In this document: one piece after another, positions 1-12,622 of the stretch
Position numbering within the stretch: the stretch's first letter is position 1
Layout: each line of letters opens with the position of its first letter
Assembly: GCA_003255025.1 (NCBI GenBank)
Contig: QANY01008651.1
Coordinates: 2,651,279 to 2,715,278, forward strand
DNA from: Datisca glomerata
Taxonomy: Eukaryota; Streptophyta; Magnoliopsida; Cucurbitales; Datiscaceae
Length of the DNA stretch: 64,000 nucleotides
Reading direction: 5' to 3'
Notes under the pieces: model-generated
Databases searched by the model: none
Told to the model about the DNA's origin: nothing
Seen by the model: only the letters and a program-made list of their open reading frames with translations
Program-made: the position numbers and the translations under genes

Positions 1-580
1 TTTGTACGCTTTTCTGCGTGCCACGTGATAGTCTCGACAACTATTGAGATGATACGATTCCATATAATAGACCTAAGGCAATTTATATCCATCGCGGCTA
101 TTAAAGCGACATAACGACAGTTATGTGTTGTGATTGTCCGCGATGGCATGCGACAGTCTGCGTCCGCCCGCGACGGATTGGAATAAAAAAATAAAAAAAA
201 ATTATTAAGACTTATAAATATTCGCGCCTGCTACACCTATGTGCGATCCGTTGCGTACCGTTACATCCAATTTACAGGAAAAAATGTTACAATTACAAAA
301 TTATGTTTATGTGAAGGTGTTAGTTGGTCATTAGGAGAACCTTAATCTTCGAATTTCCGGGAGAGGATAACTACAAATTTAAATGCATTTATCTGATTAT
401 TTTAGAACAAGAAGATAAAATGAATCATTAACGAAAACGACTTCTTATATCAAAATCAAACTCTGACTTGTTTAAAAAAACACATTATTCCCCATCCTTT
501 CATGTTTAACCATAAAAAAATACTAAATAATATTAGACCTTAACCACCCGGCTTAATTATTGGAAATTTTGGTTTCCTTC
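1..580. other. Intergenic, no gene seen
   Basis: No convincing coding sequence. The first 250 bases are somewhat richer in CG dinucleotides than the rest; the remainder is AT-rich and would contain the promoter of the small ORF that follows. Confidence 0.5.
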
Positions 581-886
581 ATGGCCATGGCAAAGTCCTC
601 TCACAGCAACGGCGGCGGCAACCGTACCGGTGGTTGTGGCGTTCCATTCCCTCTTCCCGGAAAGGGCTTATGGGGTTTTTGGAGTGGTTTTGAGGATGAT
701 GAGGAAGCTGATGTTTTGTATGGGAAGACTGACATAAAAGATATGGTTTATATGTATGAAGAAGATGTGATTGAGTGCATGAGGAGAGAAACAGCTTTGA
801 AGTTTCAAAGAAGGAAAAGAAAGAGGTGGCTTAGATTTGTTGAGTGCTTTGAGTTTTTCAAGCTTGTTTTCTCTTTCAGATTTTGA
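581..886 (+). CDS. Small hypothetical protein, about 101 aa
   Basis: Single-exon ORF. The likely start is ATG 581, with a second in-frame ATG at 587; the open frame extends upstream only through a TTG. The N-terminus is Ser/Gly/Asn-rich, followed by a Pro/Gly/Trp stretch (VPFPLPGKGLWGFWSGF), an acidic run (EDDEEAD), a Tyr/Met-rich segment and a basic run (KFQRRKRKRWLRF) before a hydrophobic tail ending at TGA 884-886. The ordered mix of acidic and basic blocks and the Trp-containing motif look more like a real small plant protein than a chance ORF. I do not recognise the family. No signal peptide or clear membrane segment is seen. It lies 1.8 kb upstream of SMC2 on the same strand. Confidence 0.5.
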   Translation: MAMAKSSHSNGGGNRTGGCGVPFPLPGKGLWGFWSGFEDDEEADVLYGKTDIKDMVYMYEEDVIECMRRETALKFQRRKRKRWLRFVECFEFFKLVFSFRF

Positions 887-2421
887 GTTTAATTACCAAT
901 CTGAAATTCTCTCTTTTATGTCTATGTTTTTTCATTGTAAATTGTAAGTTTTATATCATTTATATTCAATTTGTTAATTTCTTCCAAGCGTACTAACTAA
1001 AGTTTGTTTATTTAATTTTGCTTACTGCCAAAATTTTCTGGAACTTCGTTTGCATACGCGAAAAATACTGGGAAGAGAATGAAATGGGCATGGAGTTTTG
1101 GTGAAAAGGGCAGCCATGGAAGCCATTGGAGATAGAATTTGACTTTGGAGGAAGGGCTAGGTGAGGAGTGTATGTATACTCTGCTAATTTTTTGAGTCAA
1201 TGCTGCAACCATTGATGTTACTATCCTCTTCGTCTGATAGTTAAGCATCTGCAATAATCAAATTCAACCATTTACTAGCTCTGGCTCATCAATCCTTTAG
1301 TCATTCTCAATTGTGACTGTGGCCTAATCTGTATGGTAGAGTCAGAATGCCAATAAGTTTTATTATCCGGACCTTTCCGAAATTGGATGAGATCAAAATC
1401 AAACTGAAAAACATCTGGACAGAAACTATCAAACTTGATCAACCATTAACAAGTAATCTTAAAGGAGTCACATTTTCAGAAGAATTTTAGATTGCTTTTG
1501 ACTTTAAACTCATAGTTTCGACAGCTACGATGTTAGGTATCCAACGTCCTACATTAACTAGAAATAGGGAAGATTCTTATTTTATAAGTATGAATAATGC
1601 TTCCCATTGGTATGTGATCTTTTGGTAAAGTTCAGAAATAAAAGTCATTCGAGCCTAAGCTCAAAGCGGACAATATTATACTAATGTGATGATATGTGGT
1701 GCTTATTGTCGCAACAAACACCAGTTTGGGAACATGAAGCTACAAGTATAAACAAAATTCTGATATTTCGAGCATCCATGAGAAGAACCATCAAGATCAA
1801 GAGAAACAAATGAAAGTTGAAGGAAAGCACTGAGAGCTAAAGGCGAGAAACGATGAATGATCTTCAAATAAATGCAGTTGTTCAATATCCAAATATACAT
1901 GTTATAATAAATTAGCTGAACGAAATCAAACTAGTCATGTTATAAGAAATTAGCTGAACGAAAACAAATCGTTCACTTTTTATTAGGTTCCACTTCAGCC
2001 AAACATAGTCTTTCATTATTTTTAATCTAATTACTCTAAATTTCAACCAAATATAATAAGAAAAAAGTTTTAGATATATTCTTAAACGCCGATAGACACA
2101 ACCTAAACAAAATTAAAATCTAACAAATAATATTGACGTTATTATTACCAAAAGGGAAAGTATGACATTTTTGTTAATATTTTTTTAATTAGACTAATGG
2201 TGTTAGTTTTAATTCAAATAAATTTAATATTCATGAGTTTTGAAACTGAAAGAGTATTCAAGTAATTAAAGAAAAAAATCAAGGAGATGTAATTAGATGT
2301 GCCAAGCCTATTAAAATTTAAAGCCCACTTACAGCTCAAAGCCTTTAGAGCCCATAATTAAAATAAACAAATAAATAATAGTTTTGTTTGTTTTTTCTTT
2401 TCAAAAAATAAAGTAAAACAG
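887..2421. other. Intergenic, mostly unassigned
   Basis: No supported gene. Minus-strand ORFs of 65-80 codons here lack recognisable motifs and look like chance. Part of the stretch is an LTR-like fragment, listed separately. The last few hundred bases are AT-rich and lead into the SMC2 promoter. Confidence 0.5.
1530..1690 (+). repeat. LTR-like repeat fragment (low confidence)
   Basis: The stretch 'ttaggtatccaacgtcctac ... tagaaataggga ... cccattggtatgtgatcttttgg ... gcctaagctcaaagcggacaatattatac' resembles a widespread plant LTR/TRIM-type sequence that I recall only in outline. No second copy is present in the window, so it is at most a solo fragment. Confidence 0.3.
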
Positions 2422-2429
2422 TTTCCCGC
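2422..2429 (+). promoter_or_regulatory. E2F-type site TTTCCCGC upstream of SMC2
   Basis: Exact match to the E2F consensus TTTSSCGC, 267 bases upstream of the SMC2 ATG. E2F sites are typical of plant S-phase and replication/chromatin genes, so regulation of SMC2 by E2F-DP is a natural inference. A match of 8 bases is expected by chance only rarely in such AT-rich DNA. Confidence 0.6.
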
Positions 2430-2695
2430 GTTTGTTTGAGGTCTAAATCAGCCAAAATTGCAAACAATTTTCGCTTTCACAACCCACACACCAAAACTAA
2501 AACTTTTAGGGCTGCGATCTCCGATTCCCAATTCACCACCACCTCCATTCTTCGTCACGGAGTTCTTGTTCATCAATTCGGTGAAAGCTCGAGTTCTGTG
2601 TTCCACCGTCGGCTTCAGCGCAATCCATTACATTTTCAGTGATTTTGAACACTTGTTTTGCCAATAATTTTAGTGTATTTAGGGTCCCGGGAACG

Positions 2696-5600
2696 ATGCA
2701 CATTAAGGAAGTTTGCTTGGAGGGATTTAAATCATATGCAACGAGAACTGTGGTTCCGGGTTTCGACCCATATTTTAATGCGATAACGGGGCTGAATGGT
2801 TCGGGCAAGTCGAACATTCTTGATTCAATTTGCTTTGTTTTGGGGATAACCAATTTGCAGCAAGTTCGGGCTTCAAATCTTCAGGAGCTCGTATACAAGC
2901 AAGGGCAAGCGGGAATTACCAAGGCAACAGTGTCGATCGTGTTTGATAATTCGGAAAGGAGTAGGAGTCCACTTGGGTATGAAGGCCACCCGGAGATTAC
3001 AGTTACACGGCAGGTATCTGAGCTGTTTTGCCGCTTGTGGTTCTAGAAAGAGTCATTGATTATATGTAACGTAAATAACATGGATCGTATTTGATATATC
3101 TTCTGCTTCCTTGTTATTTAAGAAGAATTGCGCACACAATATTCTGATTAAGTTCATACTGAATTGTATGATGTTAATTTCATCAGTTTCTGATAACAAA
3201 AGTTCTTAATCTGCAGATTGTGGTCGGTGGACGGAACAAATATTTGATCAATGGGAAACTTGCCCAGCCTAGTCAAGTCCAAAACCTGTTCCACTCAGTG
3301 CAACTTAATGTTAATAATCCACATTTTCTTATAATGCAAGGTCGCATAACTAAGGTTTTAAATATGAAACCACCCGAGATTCTATCTATGCTTGAAGAGG
3401 CAGCTGGGACAAGAATGTATGAAACAAAGAAAGAGGCTGCTTTGAAAACACTTGAAAAGAAGCAAAGTAAGGTGGATGAGATCAACAATCTTCTTGACCA
3501 GGAAATACTGCCTGCTCTGGAGAAGTTGAGAAAAGAGCGGTTACAATACATGCAGTGGGCCAATGGCAATGCTGAGCTAGATCGGCTCAAAAGGTATTGT
3601 ATTGCCTTTGAATACGTGCAAGCAGAGAAGATTAAAGACAGTGCTGTTAGTGAGGTGGAACAAGTAAAGTCAAGAATCGCTGAGATTGATGATAGTGCAG
3701 GGAGAATGCAGTTGGAAATACAAGATTTGGATAAGAAGATATCAGACCTGACTGCTGAAAAGGAAGCCAGTATGGGCGGTGAAGTTAAAACTTTGTCCGA
3801 GAAAGTAGATATGCTCTCTCAAAGTCTTGTGAGGGAAGTGACTGTACTTAAGAACAAAGAAGACACTCTGAAGAGTGAAAAAGAAAATTCTGAAAAGGTT
3901 CGGCCTTATCATCTTAAACCAAGTCAATTTTCTTTAGGTTCCATCAACCTTGGAATATTTGCAAGAACTATTTACATTGTTATATAAAAATTGTTGTCTT
4001 ATCCAATACTCTGGATATCATGATCTAATTAATATTTCCTTATTTTTAGATTGTCAGTAACATTGAAGAATCAAAACACTCTGTAGAAGAGAGGGCTTTG
4101 GCAGTTAGAAAAGCAGAAGAAGGAGCAGCAGATCTTAAAAAATCAGTTGAGGAGCTATCTAAAAATTTGGAGGATTGTGAAAAGGAATATCAGGTAGAGA
4201 ATCCATTTCTATGTTTTCATTTGTCGAGTTTTGCATTTTTCTTTTCCTTTTCTTGGGCTCAGATTGTGTCATGTTTGGAGCATCATGAAAAGGTGTATTA
4301 GGTAAAGAATGGATTTCTATGTTGTCGTTGTTTATTTCTTCTCCTTTTCTTTTTTCCGTTGGATCAAAGTTTATGTTTGAGAGTTTTGGGTAGGGTGTAT
4401 TAGCTGGAAAAAGCAGTGGCAATGAGGAAAAGTGCCTTGAAGATCAATTAGGCGATGCAAAGATAGCTGTTGGGAGTGCTGAGACAGAGCTAAAACAAAT
4501 AAAAGCAAAAATCACCCATTGTGAGAAGGAACTGAAGGAGAAAACGAAACAATTATTGTCAAAGCGTGAAGAAGCTCTATCTGTAGCAAATGAGCTTGAT
4601 GCTAGAAGAAACGACGTGGAAAATGTTAAGTTGACATTGGAGTCTCTCCCATATAAAGAGGGCCAGATGGAAGCTTTACAAAAGGTTGCTCTTGATTTAT
4701 GTCTTGGTTTCTTCCACCACCTACGTTGTATATCAATGTGAATTTGGTCAATCGTAAAGTTAAATCATGTTCTTTTATAGGATCATGAATCCGAACTAGA
4801 GCAAGTGCAGAAGTTGAAGGATGAAATACGTAATCTTTCAGCACAATTAGCAAATATTGATTTCACATATCGTGATCCAGTAAAGAATTTTGATAGGTCA
4901 AAGGTGAAAGGAGTGGTTGCTAAACTTATTAAAGTAAAGGACAGTGCCACTATGACTGCCTTAGAGGTATGGATTCCATTTCTCACAAGTCAATTGCCAG
5001 CTCTTTAATATAAACTTACTCTAACTGTGAGCCTTGTATAGGTCACTGCTGGAGGAAAGCTGTTTAATGTAGTTGTAGACACTGAAAATACTGGAAAGCA
5101 ACTGCTTCAGAATGGTGATCTTCGAAGAAGAGTAACAATTATACCTTTGAACAAAATACAATCGCACACAGTACCCCCAAGAGTTCAACATGCTGCTGTC
5201 AGATTGGTTGGTCACTGGATCAAATTTTCCGTCATAGTTAAGAGTTTTCAGCAGGTTTGCTCATTTTGGTGTTTTACTTTCTTTTTTCGGTGCAATTTCA
5301 GGTTGGCAAGGAGAATGCAGAACTTGCACTTTCTTTAGTTGGTTATACAGAGGAAGTGAAGGTCTGTACTTTACATTTTTTATTGCATTTGATATAATCC
5401 TTTTCTATTGCTTAGGTTAGAATTGGTCATTGCGGAGTCTTGTGGGTGTATAATCTTTTGTTGTAATGTTTATCTTAATAGCCATGAATAGCAGGACTTC
5501 TGAGCCTGGTTTTGGATGGTCTTTTGATGTTGGTTTTTATATTGTTCTGTATTATTTATATTTTAATATGTTGCTATATGTTACTGGTCATGACAGAGTG

Positions 5601-8600
5601 CAATGGAATATGTATTTGGTTCAACCTTTATTTGCAAAAATACTGATGCTGCGAAAGAGGTATGTTGTTTCTTTTCTAAATTAGAGTAATATTTAGTTCA
5701 ACTCTTTGTGGTGATTTTCAATTTAACAATTGGATGTTCTCGATGTTTGTTGCCATTCCGTGTTTACATATGTAGCTGCATTCTGATAAGCAAGATTAGT
5801 CTTGATGGTCTAATTTAGGATTTAGGTTTCTCCAAGTACATTTTTAAGATGGAATGCCTGTAGATACTTGATGGGTTTAGGACTTGACATTTCAATCTGT
5901 CTCTATGGCCTCGACATGCATATATTCCATTATTGATTGTCTACCCGTTCCACGTTAAAGTATTATGGATTAGTTTATAGTTTTAACTTCAATTTTTTTT
6001 TGGAAGAATTTTGGTATAAGTTGGAGATCTTTAACTAGTGCTTTCTCGGGTCTGTTGGTTGGCAGCCTTGAACTCAACTATCAATTGCCGTGAACAATTA
6101 AATGTTAGATCCATTTTAACTTGGCTGACATAAATTATGTTGTATCATGACCCTTTTGGAAGTCGGTATAACATGTAAGCATTAGGGATGCCATTTTTAG
6201 GTGATAATGTGTTGGCCTTTATGATTTATCTCATGTTTTCTAGAGATTTCATGAAGTAAATCATTTGGGTTGCGGCAAAACCCAAAAAGTAACATAGTGA
6301 GTATGTGATGCTGCTTCTTGATCCCTATAACTCAACTGATAGTTTATGATATATTTCCCTTCCTTGCCAGATATGATTTATTGATATATCTTGTTTCTTT
6401 ACATTTTATAGGTTGCTTTTAATAAGGATGTTCGCATTCCAAGTGTCACCCTTGAAGGTGATATCTTTCAGCCAAGTGGTCTTCTAACTGGTGGAAGTCG
6501 CAAGTATACATCATTACTTTTGTTTCTTCTGAGTTGAATTATATGTTATATTGTTAGTGCGAAAATATAAGTAGATGGCTCCGCTCCCGAAGATTAACTT
6601 ACTTGATTTATGTTATCCACTGTCCATGCGATAGTGGCTGTTGTTTACCTCGAAAACGCTAGCGCGTTCCACTGAGTGGATAGAGGTAATATCATTATCG
6701 TGTTATAAGTTGAGCTTGAATGCTATCATAGACAGTGGTGGTGGTGATCTAGTATGAACCTTCTAGCTACTTAGCTTTATATGACAATCTGGCTTCACAG
6801 GAGTGGTGGTGATCTGTTGAGGCAACTTCATGATCTGGCTGGGGCTGAAGCAAAACTAGCCATACATCAGAAGAGATTGTCTGAAATCAAAGCAAAGGTA
6901 GACCTTGATTTCATTTTCTCTAACGAATTAGAAGGAAAGACGCATAATTATTCTTGGTAGTGGTACATTTTAGACATAACTATAGCTAGAATGTGTTGAG
7001 GTGTGTATTTTAGTTGTTTGCGACTGCCTTTATTTGTAACATCGACTGTAAGGCCTTTACCAAGAATCTCATATGATTGTAGTTTCCAACTCAAAAATAG
7101 AGAACACTTTTAAGTGTTGATGATGAATGCAAATAAAATACTAGCATTTTTTCATGAAATTCTTCTTCATTTGCCACAACAAATTTGTCCAAATCTAATT
7201 GCTGCTGAATACTCTAGCCTTAAATCTTATAATAAGAATAAATTTATTTCTTTGGTTGCTAGTTCTTAAGTTTTTTAGTTGCATCAATTGCCGTTGGCAA
7301 ATTTTCAAATGTTTTTATTGTTGTATTGCTGTTTTATTTTACTGTTGCAGATTACAGAAATCATGCCTCTTCAGAAAAAGTATATGGACTTGAAGAAACA
7401 GTTAGAGCTTAAACTGTATGATCTTTCACTCTTTCAGGGAAGAGTTGAGCAAAATGAGCATCATAAGGTTAGTTTTTTTTTGTCTCACTTATAATCGTCA
7501 ACCCTGTATCTAAATCATTGTCGTCTCTTCGCTTAAACTTTGAATGTTTATATTCTATCACTTTACTTTCTTTTCACTTTGGTACTATCTAGCTTGGTGA
7601 ATTAGTAAAGAAGATTGAGCACGACCTTGAAGAAGCAAAATCTGCTGCAAAAGAAAAGGAACTTGTCTATCAAAATTGTGTAAATACAGTGTCAGTGCTT
7701 GAAAGATCAATCGAAGAACATGATAATAGTCGGGAGGGAAAGCTTAAAGACCTAGATAAGAAAATTAAGGCCATGAAATCTCAAATGCAGTCGGCTTCGA
7801 AGGATTTGAAGGTATGAGGTTGTGTTCACGATATCTTCTGGCTAGATTCCTTGTTTCTGAACCTAGTCATTTAATTACCTTTATTATCTGGAACAAGAAC
7901 AAATAGTTTCCATGTAGGAATGTAATATATTAAGTAGTTTGTAGATAATATTTAAAAATTTTCTTGGTGCGCACACATTATTTTCACCAATCCTGCTGTC
8001 AATTCTCTTATATTTCCTGGAAAAATAAAATGAAAAAAAGAAGGGATAATCTTTTGTGGACGGGATCGAAGAAGAGAAATGCTTTCCAATAAAACTCACA
8101 GAAAACTGACTTCTATTCCATATAACAGTCATACCCTTAAACTCTTTGGATGATTGATTTATTGAGTATACCTACTCATTATTGATCTTCATTGGGGGAT
8201 TGTCTCAAGTACATAAAACCAGATATGCCCTCGATGATGTGTAAATTTGTAAGTTTCACGGTGTGTGAGTGTTGTTCTTCTAAATTAAGCCAATCGATTA
8301 AGTACATTCATCTCTTGCTGGTACCAGGATAGCTATTCTGGTTGATGGTGCTACTGATAATTTTTTATAGCCTAAATTAATCGTCGTTTCTTTGTATGTG
8401 TTTCACTGCTTCCAGGGACATGAAAATGAAAGGCAGAGGCTTATTATGGAAATGGAAGCAGTTAAACAGGAACAGGAATCGTTAGAGGCTCAACTAGTTT
8501 CTTTGAAAACACAAATAGAAACTCTTTCTTTAGAAGTAGAAAACCAAAAGGCCAAGGTAAACAATTCTTGTTTGGTGAACTTATCATGTAAAATTTATTT

Positions 8601-10959
8601 TCTCATGGCTCCATGTAACAGGTGGCTTCTACACGAAGTAATCATGATGAGGCTCAAGCGGAGCTCAACTTGATCCGTTCTAAGATTAAAGAATGTGATT
8701 CTCAAATTAGTTGCATTCTCAAGGATCAGCAGAAACTTCAACATAAGCTCGGCGAGACAAATCTTGAGAGAAAGAAGATGGAAAATGAGGTACGATGAGT
8801 ATCTCTGTTTATTCCCTGTAAAGTCATATTCTAACAGTATCCTGTTACTATTATTAGGTAAAGAGGATGGAAATGGAACAGAAAGATTGCTCTGTGAAGG
8901 TTGACAAATTGATTGAGAAGTATGCTTGGATTTTATCTGAGAAACAGCTATTTGGAAAAAGTGGGACTGACTATGATTTTGCGTCTTGTGATCCTCGCAA
9001 AGCAAGAGAAGAACTTGAAAGACTTCAGGCTGAACAATCAGGGTATTAACCTAGAACTTCAATTTTAATTTGATGCGTTGTGTCTGTGATTTATTTGTCC
9101 CACATCTAGTTTGATGGGTTTTCATGTTAATATCGGACTGAGTAATGTGTCTTCTATTATATCTTAAGTCTTTCAAAAGGTCTTTGGTCGTGTATTTATT
9201 TCAAGAAGCTGAAAGGTGATTACTTTTCACTTTATTTGTTTTATATGAAGCCTCGAGAAAAGGGTGAACAAGAAAGTAATGGCTATGTTTGAGAAAGCAG
9301 AAGATGAGTACAATGATTTGATTTCCAAGAAAAACATCATTGAGGTCGGTTTCTCTACGTTGCTCATACTAAGTTATAATTTCTCTACACTTACACTTGG
9401 TTTTGCTTGCCTAGAATGACAAATCTAAGATAAAGAAGGTGATTGAAGAGCTAGATGAGAAGAAGAAGGAAACATTAAAAGTAACATGGGTAAAAGTTAA
9501 TCAGTGAGTACGCCAGATCATTTGTTTCCTAATTTTGTGTCTCGAAGTGTCTGGTCTTGGTTCTTGATTTCACTTTTTTTTAAATGCCTTTTCAATTTTG
9601 TCATATATCTTCAGAGACTTTGGGTCCATTTTCTCCACATTATTACCGGGCACCATGGCAAAGCTAGAGCCTCCTGAAGGTGGTGGCTTCCTTGATGGTC
9701 TTGAGGTTCGTGTTGCATTTGGTAGTGTTTGGAAACAGTCATTGTCAGAATTAAGTGGGGGGCAACGATCTTTGCTTGCACTTTCCCTAATTTTGGCACT
9801 GCTTCTCTTCAAGCCTGCCCCATTGTACATATTAGACGAGGTATGTCCGATTAGTTCCTTATTTTTCTCAAGTTTTTTATGCATATAGTGAAACTAGACA
9901 AACTTGTTTAGCTAATATACCTCTTTTTAGGTGTTTTCTGAAAACGAATATATGCAGCATCTACTTGAAAATAAGCAAATAATAAAGATAGTAAGGAGCT
10001 TCCAGGATTATTTAAAGGCATGAAAAAAATAAAATGTAATTTTCTAATATCAGGGCACACAATGTGGATAATGAACCTATATACAGCATAATAGTTTGAT
10101 TGATGTGCTGGAAGTATGCTTGAGATGGGGAAGTTAACATAACAAAATCCTTTACTACCCATTTCCATCATTAGAAAATAATGAATTGTTTTTCTAAAAT
10201 CTTCTTCACATAACTTGACCTCCCAATTCCCTCACCAAATAATTGTTGTGCTCCGTCATCATTTTCTTTTTCAATTCCATCCTGATATTTACAGAAAAAT
10301 TGTAACCACGTCTTGTAAGGAAGCTAATGAGGCTTGTAATTTTTCAGGTTGATGCAGCTCTTGATCTCAGCCATACACAGAACATAGGAAGAATGATCAA
10401 AACTCACTTTCCGCACTCCCAGGTTAAATGATTTCTGAAAAATTGATTGTTTAACTTTCTGTCTTCTACATTTAGGGTAAACTTTTTTACGGAATACAAA
10501 ATTAGAAGAGTTCTTGAAATTTAGATATATGACACAAGTTATATCATATCATATATCTCCTTTTCAACTCCCTTGATAATAATTGCATCACTGAGATGGC
10601 TTTTTTGATCCCTATAAATTGCTTCCTTGGATTATTATTCATGCATATTGGATGATGATTTGTTGAGTTAATAGTTATTTTTCAAAGCCATGGTGGTTTT
10701 CTTTTATGCTCCTTAATTATGAATGAGCAGGGAAAGATAGCTTATCATTTACTTGTACTTGTTCCTAATTGTATTCGATGCATAGTCTGTACATTCCTTT
10801 GGGTTTAACCCATTTTCCTTTTCAATTCGTTTTTTGCAGTTTATTGTGGTTTCACTTAAAGAAGGCATGTTCAACAATGCCAATGTTCTTTTCCGGACCA
10901 AATTTGTTGATGGTGTTTCCACCGTTCAGAGGACCGTCACGACAAAGCAGAACAAGTGA
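2696..10959 (+). CDS. SMC2: SMC2, condensin core ATPase subunit, complete, 20 exons, 1176 aa
   Basis: SMC2 pairs with SMC4 in condensin I and II, which compact mitotic chromosomes. Coding exons: 2696-3013, 3217-3897, 4050-4193, 4394-4684, 4781-4966, 5042-5206, 5302-5361, 5597-5659, 6412-6503, 6801-6897, 7351-7467, 7593-7811, 8416-8556, 8622-8789, 8858-9042, 9251-9344, 9415-9503, 9615-9840, 10348-10422, 10840-10959. All introns are GT-AG and the joined frame is 3531 nt, 1176 aa plus stop, close to the length known for plant SMC2. Start [20 protein letters not shown] is the family N-terminus. Walker A GLNGSGKS is at residues 32-39, followed by a long coiled coil, the hinge at about 510-670 ([13 protein letters not shown] ... 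GGSRKSGGD), a second coiled coil, the ABC signature LSGGQ at 1083-1087 and Walker B LYILDEVDA with catalytic Glu 1112. No frameshift or missing catalytic residue; probably functional. A 5'UTR intron ending at 2682 is possible but not shown. Confidence 0.97.
4194..4402 (+). repeat. Tandem duplication in SMC2 intron 3 that copies the exon-4 splice acceptor
   Basis: 4194-4301 and 4302-4402 are diverged tandem copies. Both begin 'gta(g/a)agaat..atttctatgtt' and both end in 'gtgtattag'. The second copy's end is the start of exon 4. The first copy therefore holds a ghost acceptor at 4291-4292 and a 9-nt AG/GT-flanked segment at 4293-4301. Confidence 0.7.
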
Positions 10960-11499
10960 TTGGTGTTCTTTTACGGGATTTAAAGCATCAATTGGACAGT
11001 GAAGTTTCATTCAGTCATCTCACTGAGTGCAGAATAATAATGTTAAACTGCTGAGTAAAATGAATGTAACTGATATTTGTATAATACGAGTGATATTCTA
11101 ATTCTCCCTTCTGTTTGTTCAAATGGTTGCATTGAGGTGAGGGTTCTGAATTTGCTTTATTTAAGAGAGATTAGGATAGTGAAGCTTACTCTCAGTCTCA
11201 TGTATATGTATGTATTCAGTGTGTAGAATATTTCTAGTTTCTGAGAACGTTTTATCTGATTGAAGATGTACATTCAAGTTGGTTACACTTAAAAAACTTT
11301 GAAGATAAGTGATAATTATGGTTTAAAAATAAACTACTATATCATATATTTTACATTTTTTTCCTTCAAAGATCTGTAAAGTTGTTTTTTAAAATTATTT
11401 TACACTTTACTCTTTAACTATATCAACTCCCAAGCAAGCAGTAAGAAATATTGATTTATTCAAATGAAAATGGTGGAATAAATCAAAGAAAGAAAAGGA
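10960..11499. other. SMC2 3'UTR and AT-rich spacer
   Basis: The first 250-300 bases after the stop probably contain the SMC2 3'UTR; several AATAAT/AATAAA-like words occur but I cannot fix the poly(A) site. From about 11440 a word 'aagaaatattgatttattcaaatg' appears that recurs near 34128 and 55003. Confidence 0.45.
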
Positions 11500-11699
11500 T
11501 GAATATTGGTAGAAAGCCATGACGTCAAGAAAATATTGAATATCCAATACTCTTTTCTATAATATACCCATAGGTCTCCTAAAATATAATATTTTATTTT
11601 ATGCCATAATTGATTTTTGACAAAAAAAATAAACTTATGATATTAAATGATTCAATAGAGTCCTCAATATTCAATGATATACCATAAATTTTTCCCGAG

Positions 11700-12019
11700 A
11701 AAACAAAGCAAAGCAAAGAAAAGTCAGGCTTAACTGCTTAGGCACAAGGGCACCACAAGGTGTGATCAGCCGATTTTCTGACTTCTTAACATCCGTGAGT
11801 GTCGATGGCTGATAGCTAATAGCTTAATGCCAAACACAAAGGCCATAGCCAAGAAGACTCAAAAGACTTTCACGTGATACTCTCTTTCAAAGTCAACCTT
11901 TTGTCCATAGCCACAAACACTCTAACAGTGAAAAATAAAGGACCCACCAAAGTGTTTGTATAAATGTCCCAGTGAAATCTTTACCAAAATGCAGTTGTGT
12001 GCGCTCATCTGATATTGAA
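11700..12019 (+). promoter_or_regulatory. Promoter of peptide gene A, conserved with copy B
   Basis: The promoter aligns with the region before the second peptide gene (about 44740-45010). Shared blocks include 'ccgattt..ctgactt', 'agctaatagct' and 'ctctttcaaagtcaac'. The last block contains AGTCAA (11891-11896), the reverse complement of the W-box core TTGACT. A TATA-like TATAAAT lies at 11959-11965, about 60 bases before the ATG. A CACGTG (G-box) at 11871-11876 is present only in this copy. Confidence 0.55.
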
Positions 12020-12622
12020 ATGGCTTCTAAAAGGCTCTCAATGTTTGTGAAATTGGTCTTCTTTGCTATCTTTGTGTTTGCTTCCAATGTGGCTGCTAGG
12101 AACCTGGTTGGGACTTCTCAACCTCTTGCAGCAATCCGTAAGTTTTAGCCTTCCTAATGCTTAAAACTCATATATGTAGGGATTGAATGGTCATCATGAT
12201 AGAATATATAACATAAAATTTAATTATTTCATTTTATATTCTCCGTACGAGAAAATCTTCGTACTTCTCGAGTACATACTTCCTGCGATTTTTTCAAAGT
12301 TCATATGACGTGTATAATGCTAATATTTTTATACACGTTTAACAATATATATCAGGTATGGAGTGACTCAATATTTCATGAGTAATATAAATATATATTG
12401 TTGGTTATGAATACAGAGAGATCAAAGTTTGATTTTTCATTTTTTCATTCATGTCAAGATGGAGAATTATTTGACTGGAATATTTCTTGAGAAACAAACA
12501 GAAAGATTTATTTGTTATTTTTAAGTGGTGCAGGTAAGATGACAGTTGAGAGTAAGATTGTGAAGGGTGGAAGCGGACCTCCAGATTTCCCTTGGAATGG
12601 TGGTTATCATAATAATCCTTAA
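12020..12622 (+). CDS. Small secreted-peptide precursor, copy A, 68 aa, two exons
   Basis: Exons 12020-12137 and 12534-12622 with a GT-AG intron of phase 1 inside an Arg codon. The N-terminus MASKRLSMFVKLVFFAIFVF is a clear signal peptide, with likely cleavage after the ASNVAA region. The remainder is short and basic and ends in a conserved core: SGPPDFPWNGGY followed by HNNP and TAA. No cysteines, so it is not a defensin or LTP. A short precursor with an N-terminal signal and a conserved Pro/Gly/Asn-rich C-terminus is the architecture of plant post-translationally modified signalling peptides (CLE, CEP, IDA, PIP and PSY type), but the core matches none of those motifs that I know. A paralogue at 45011-46914 has the same length, intron phase and promoter. 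Function not assigned; a secreted signal is inference. Confidence 0.8.

Noticed and set aside
1012..1254. Minus-strand ORF of 80 codons
   Set aside because: No start context, domain or partner exon; composition fits chance in AT-rich DNA.
2436..2853. ORFs around the SMC2 start on both strands
   Set aside because: Shadows of SMC2 exon 1 and its 5' leader.
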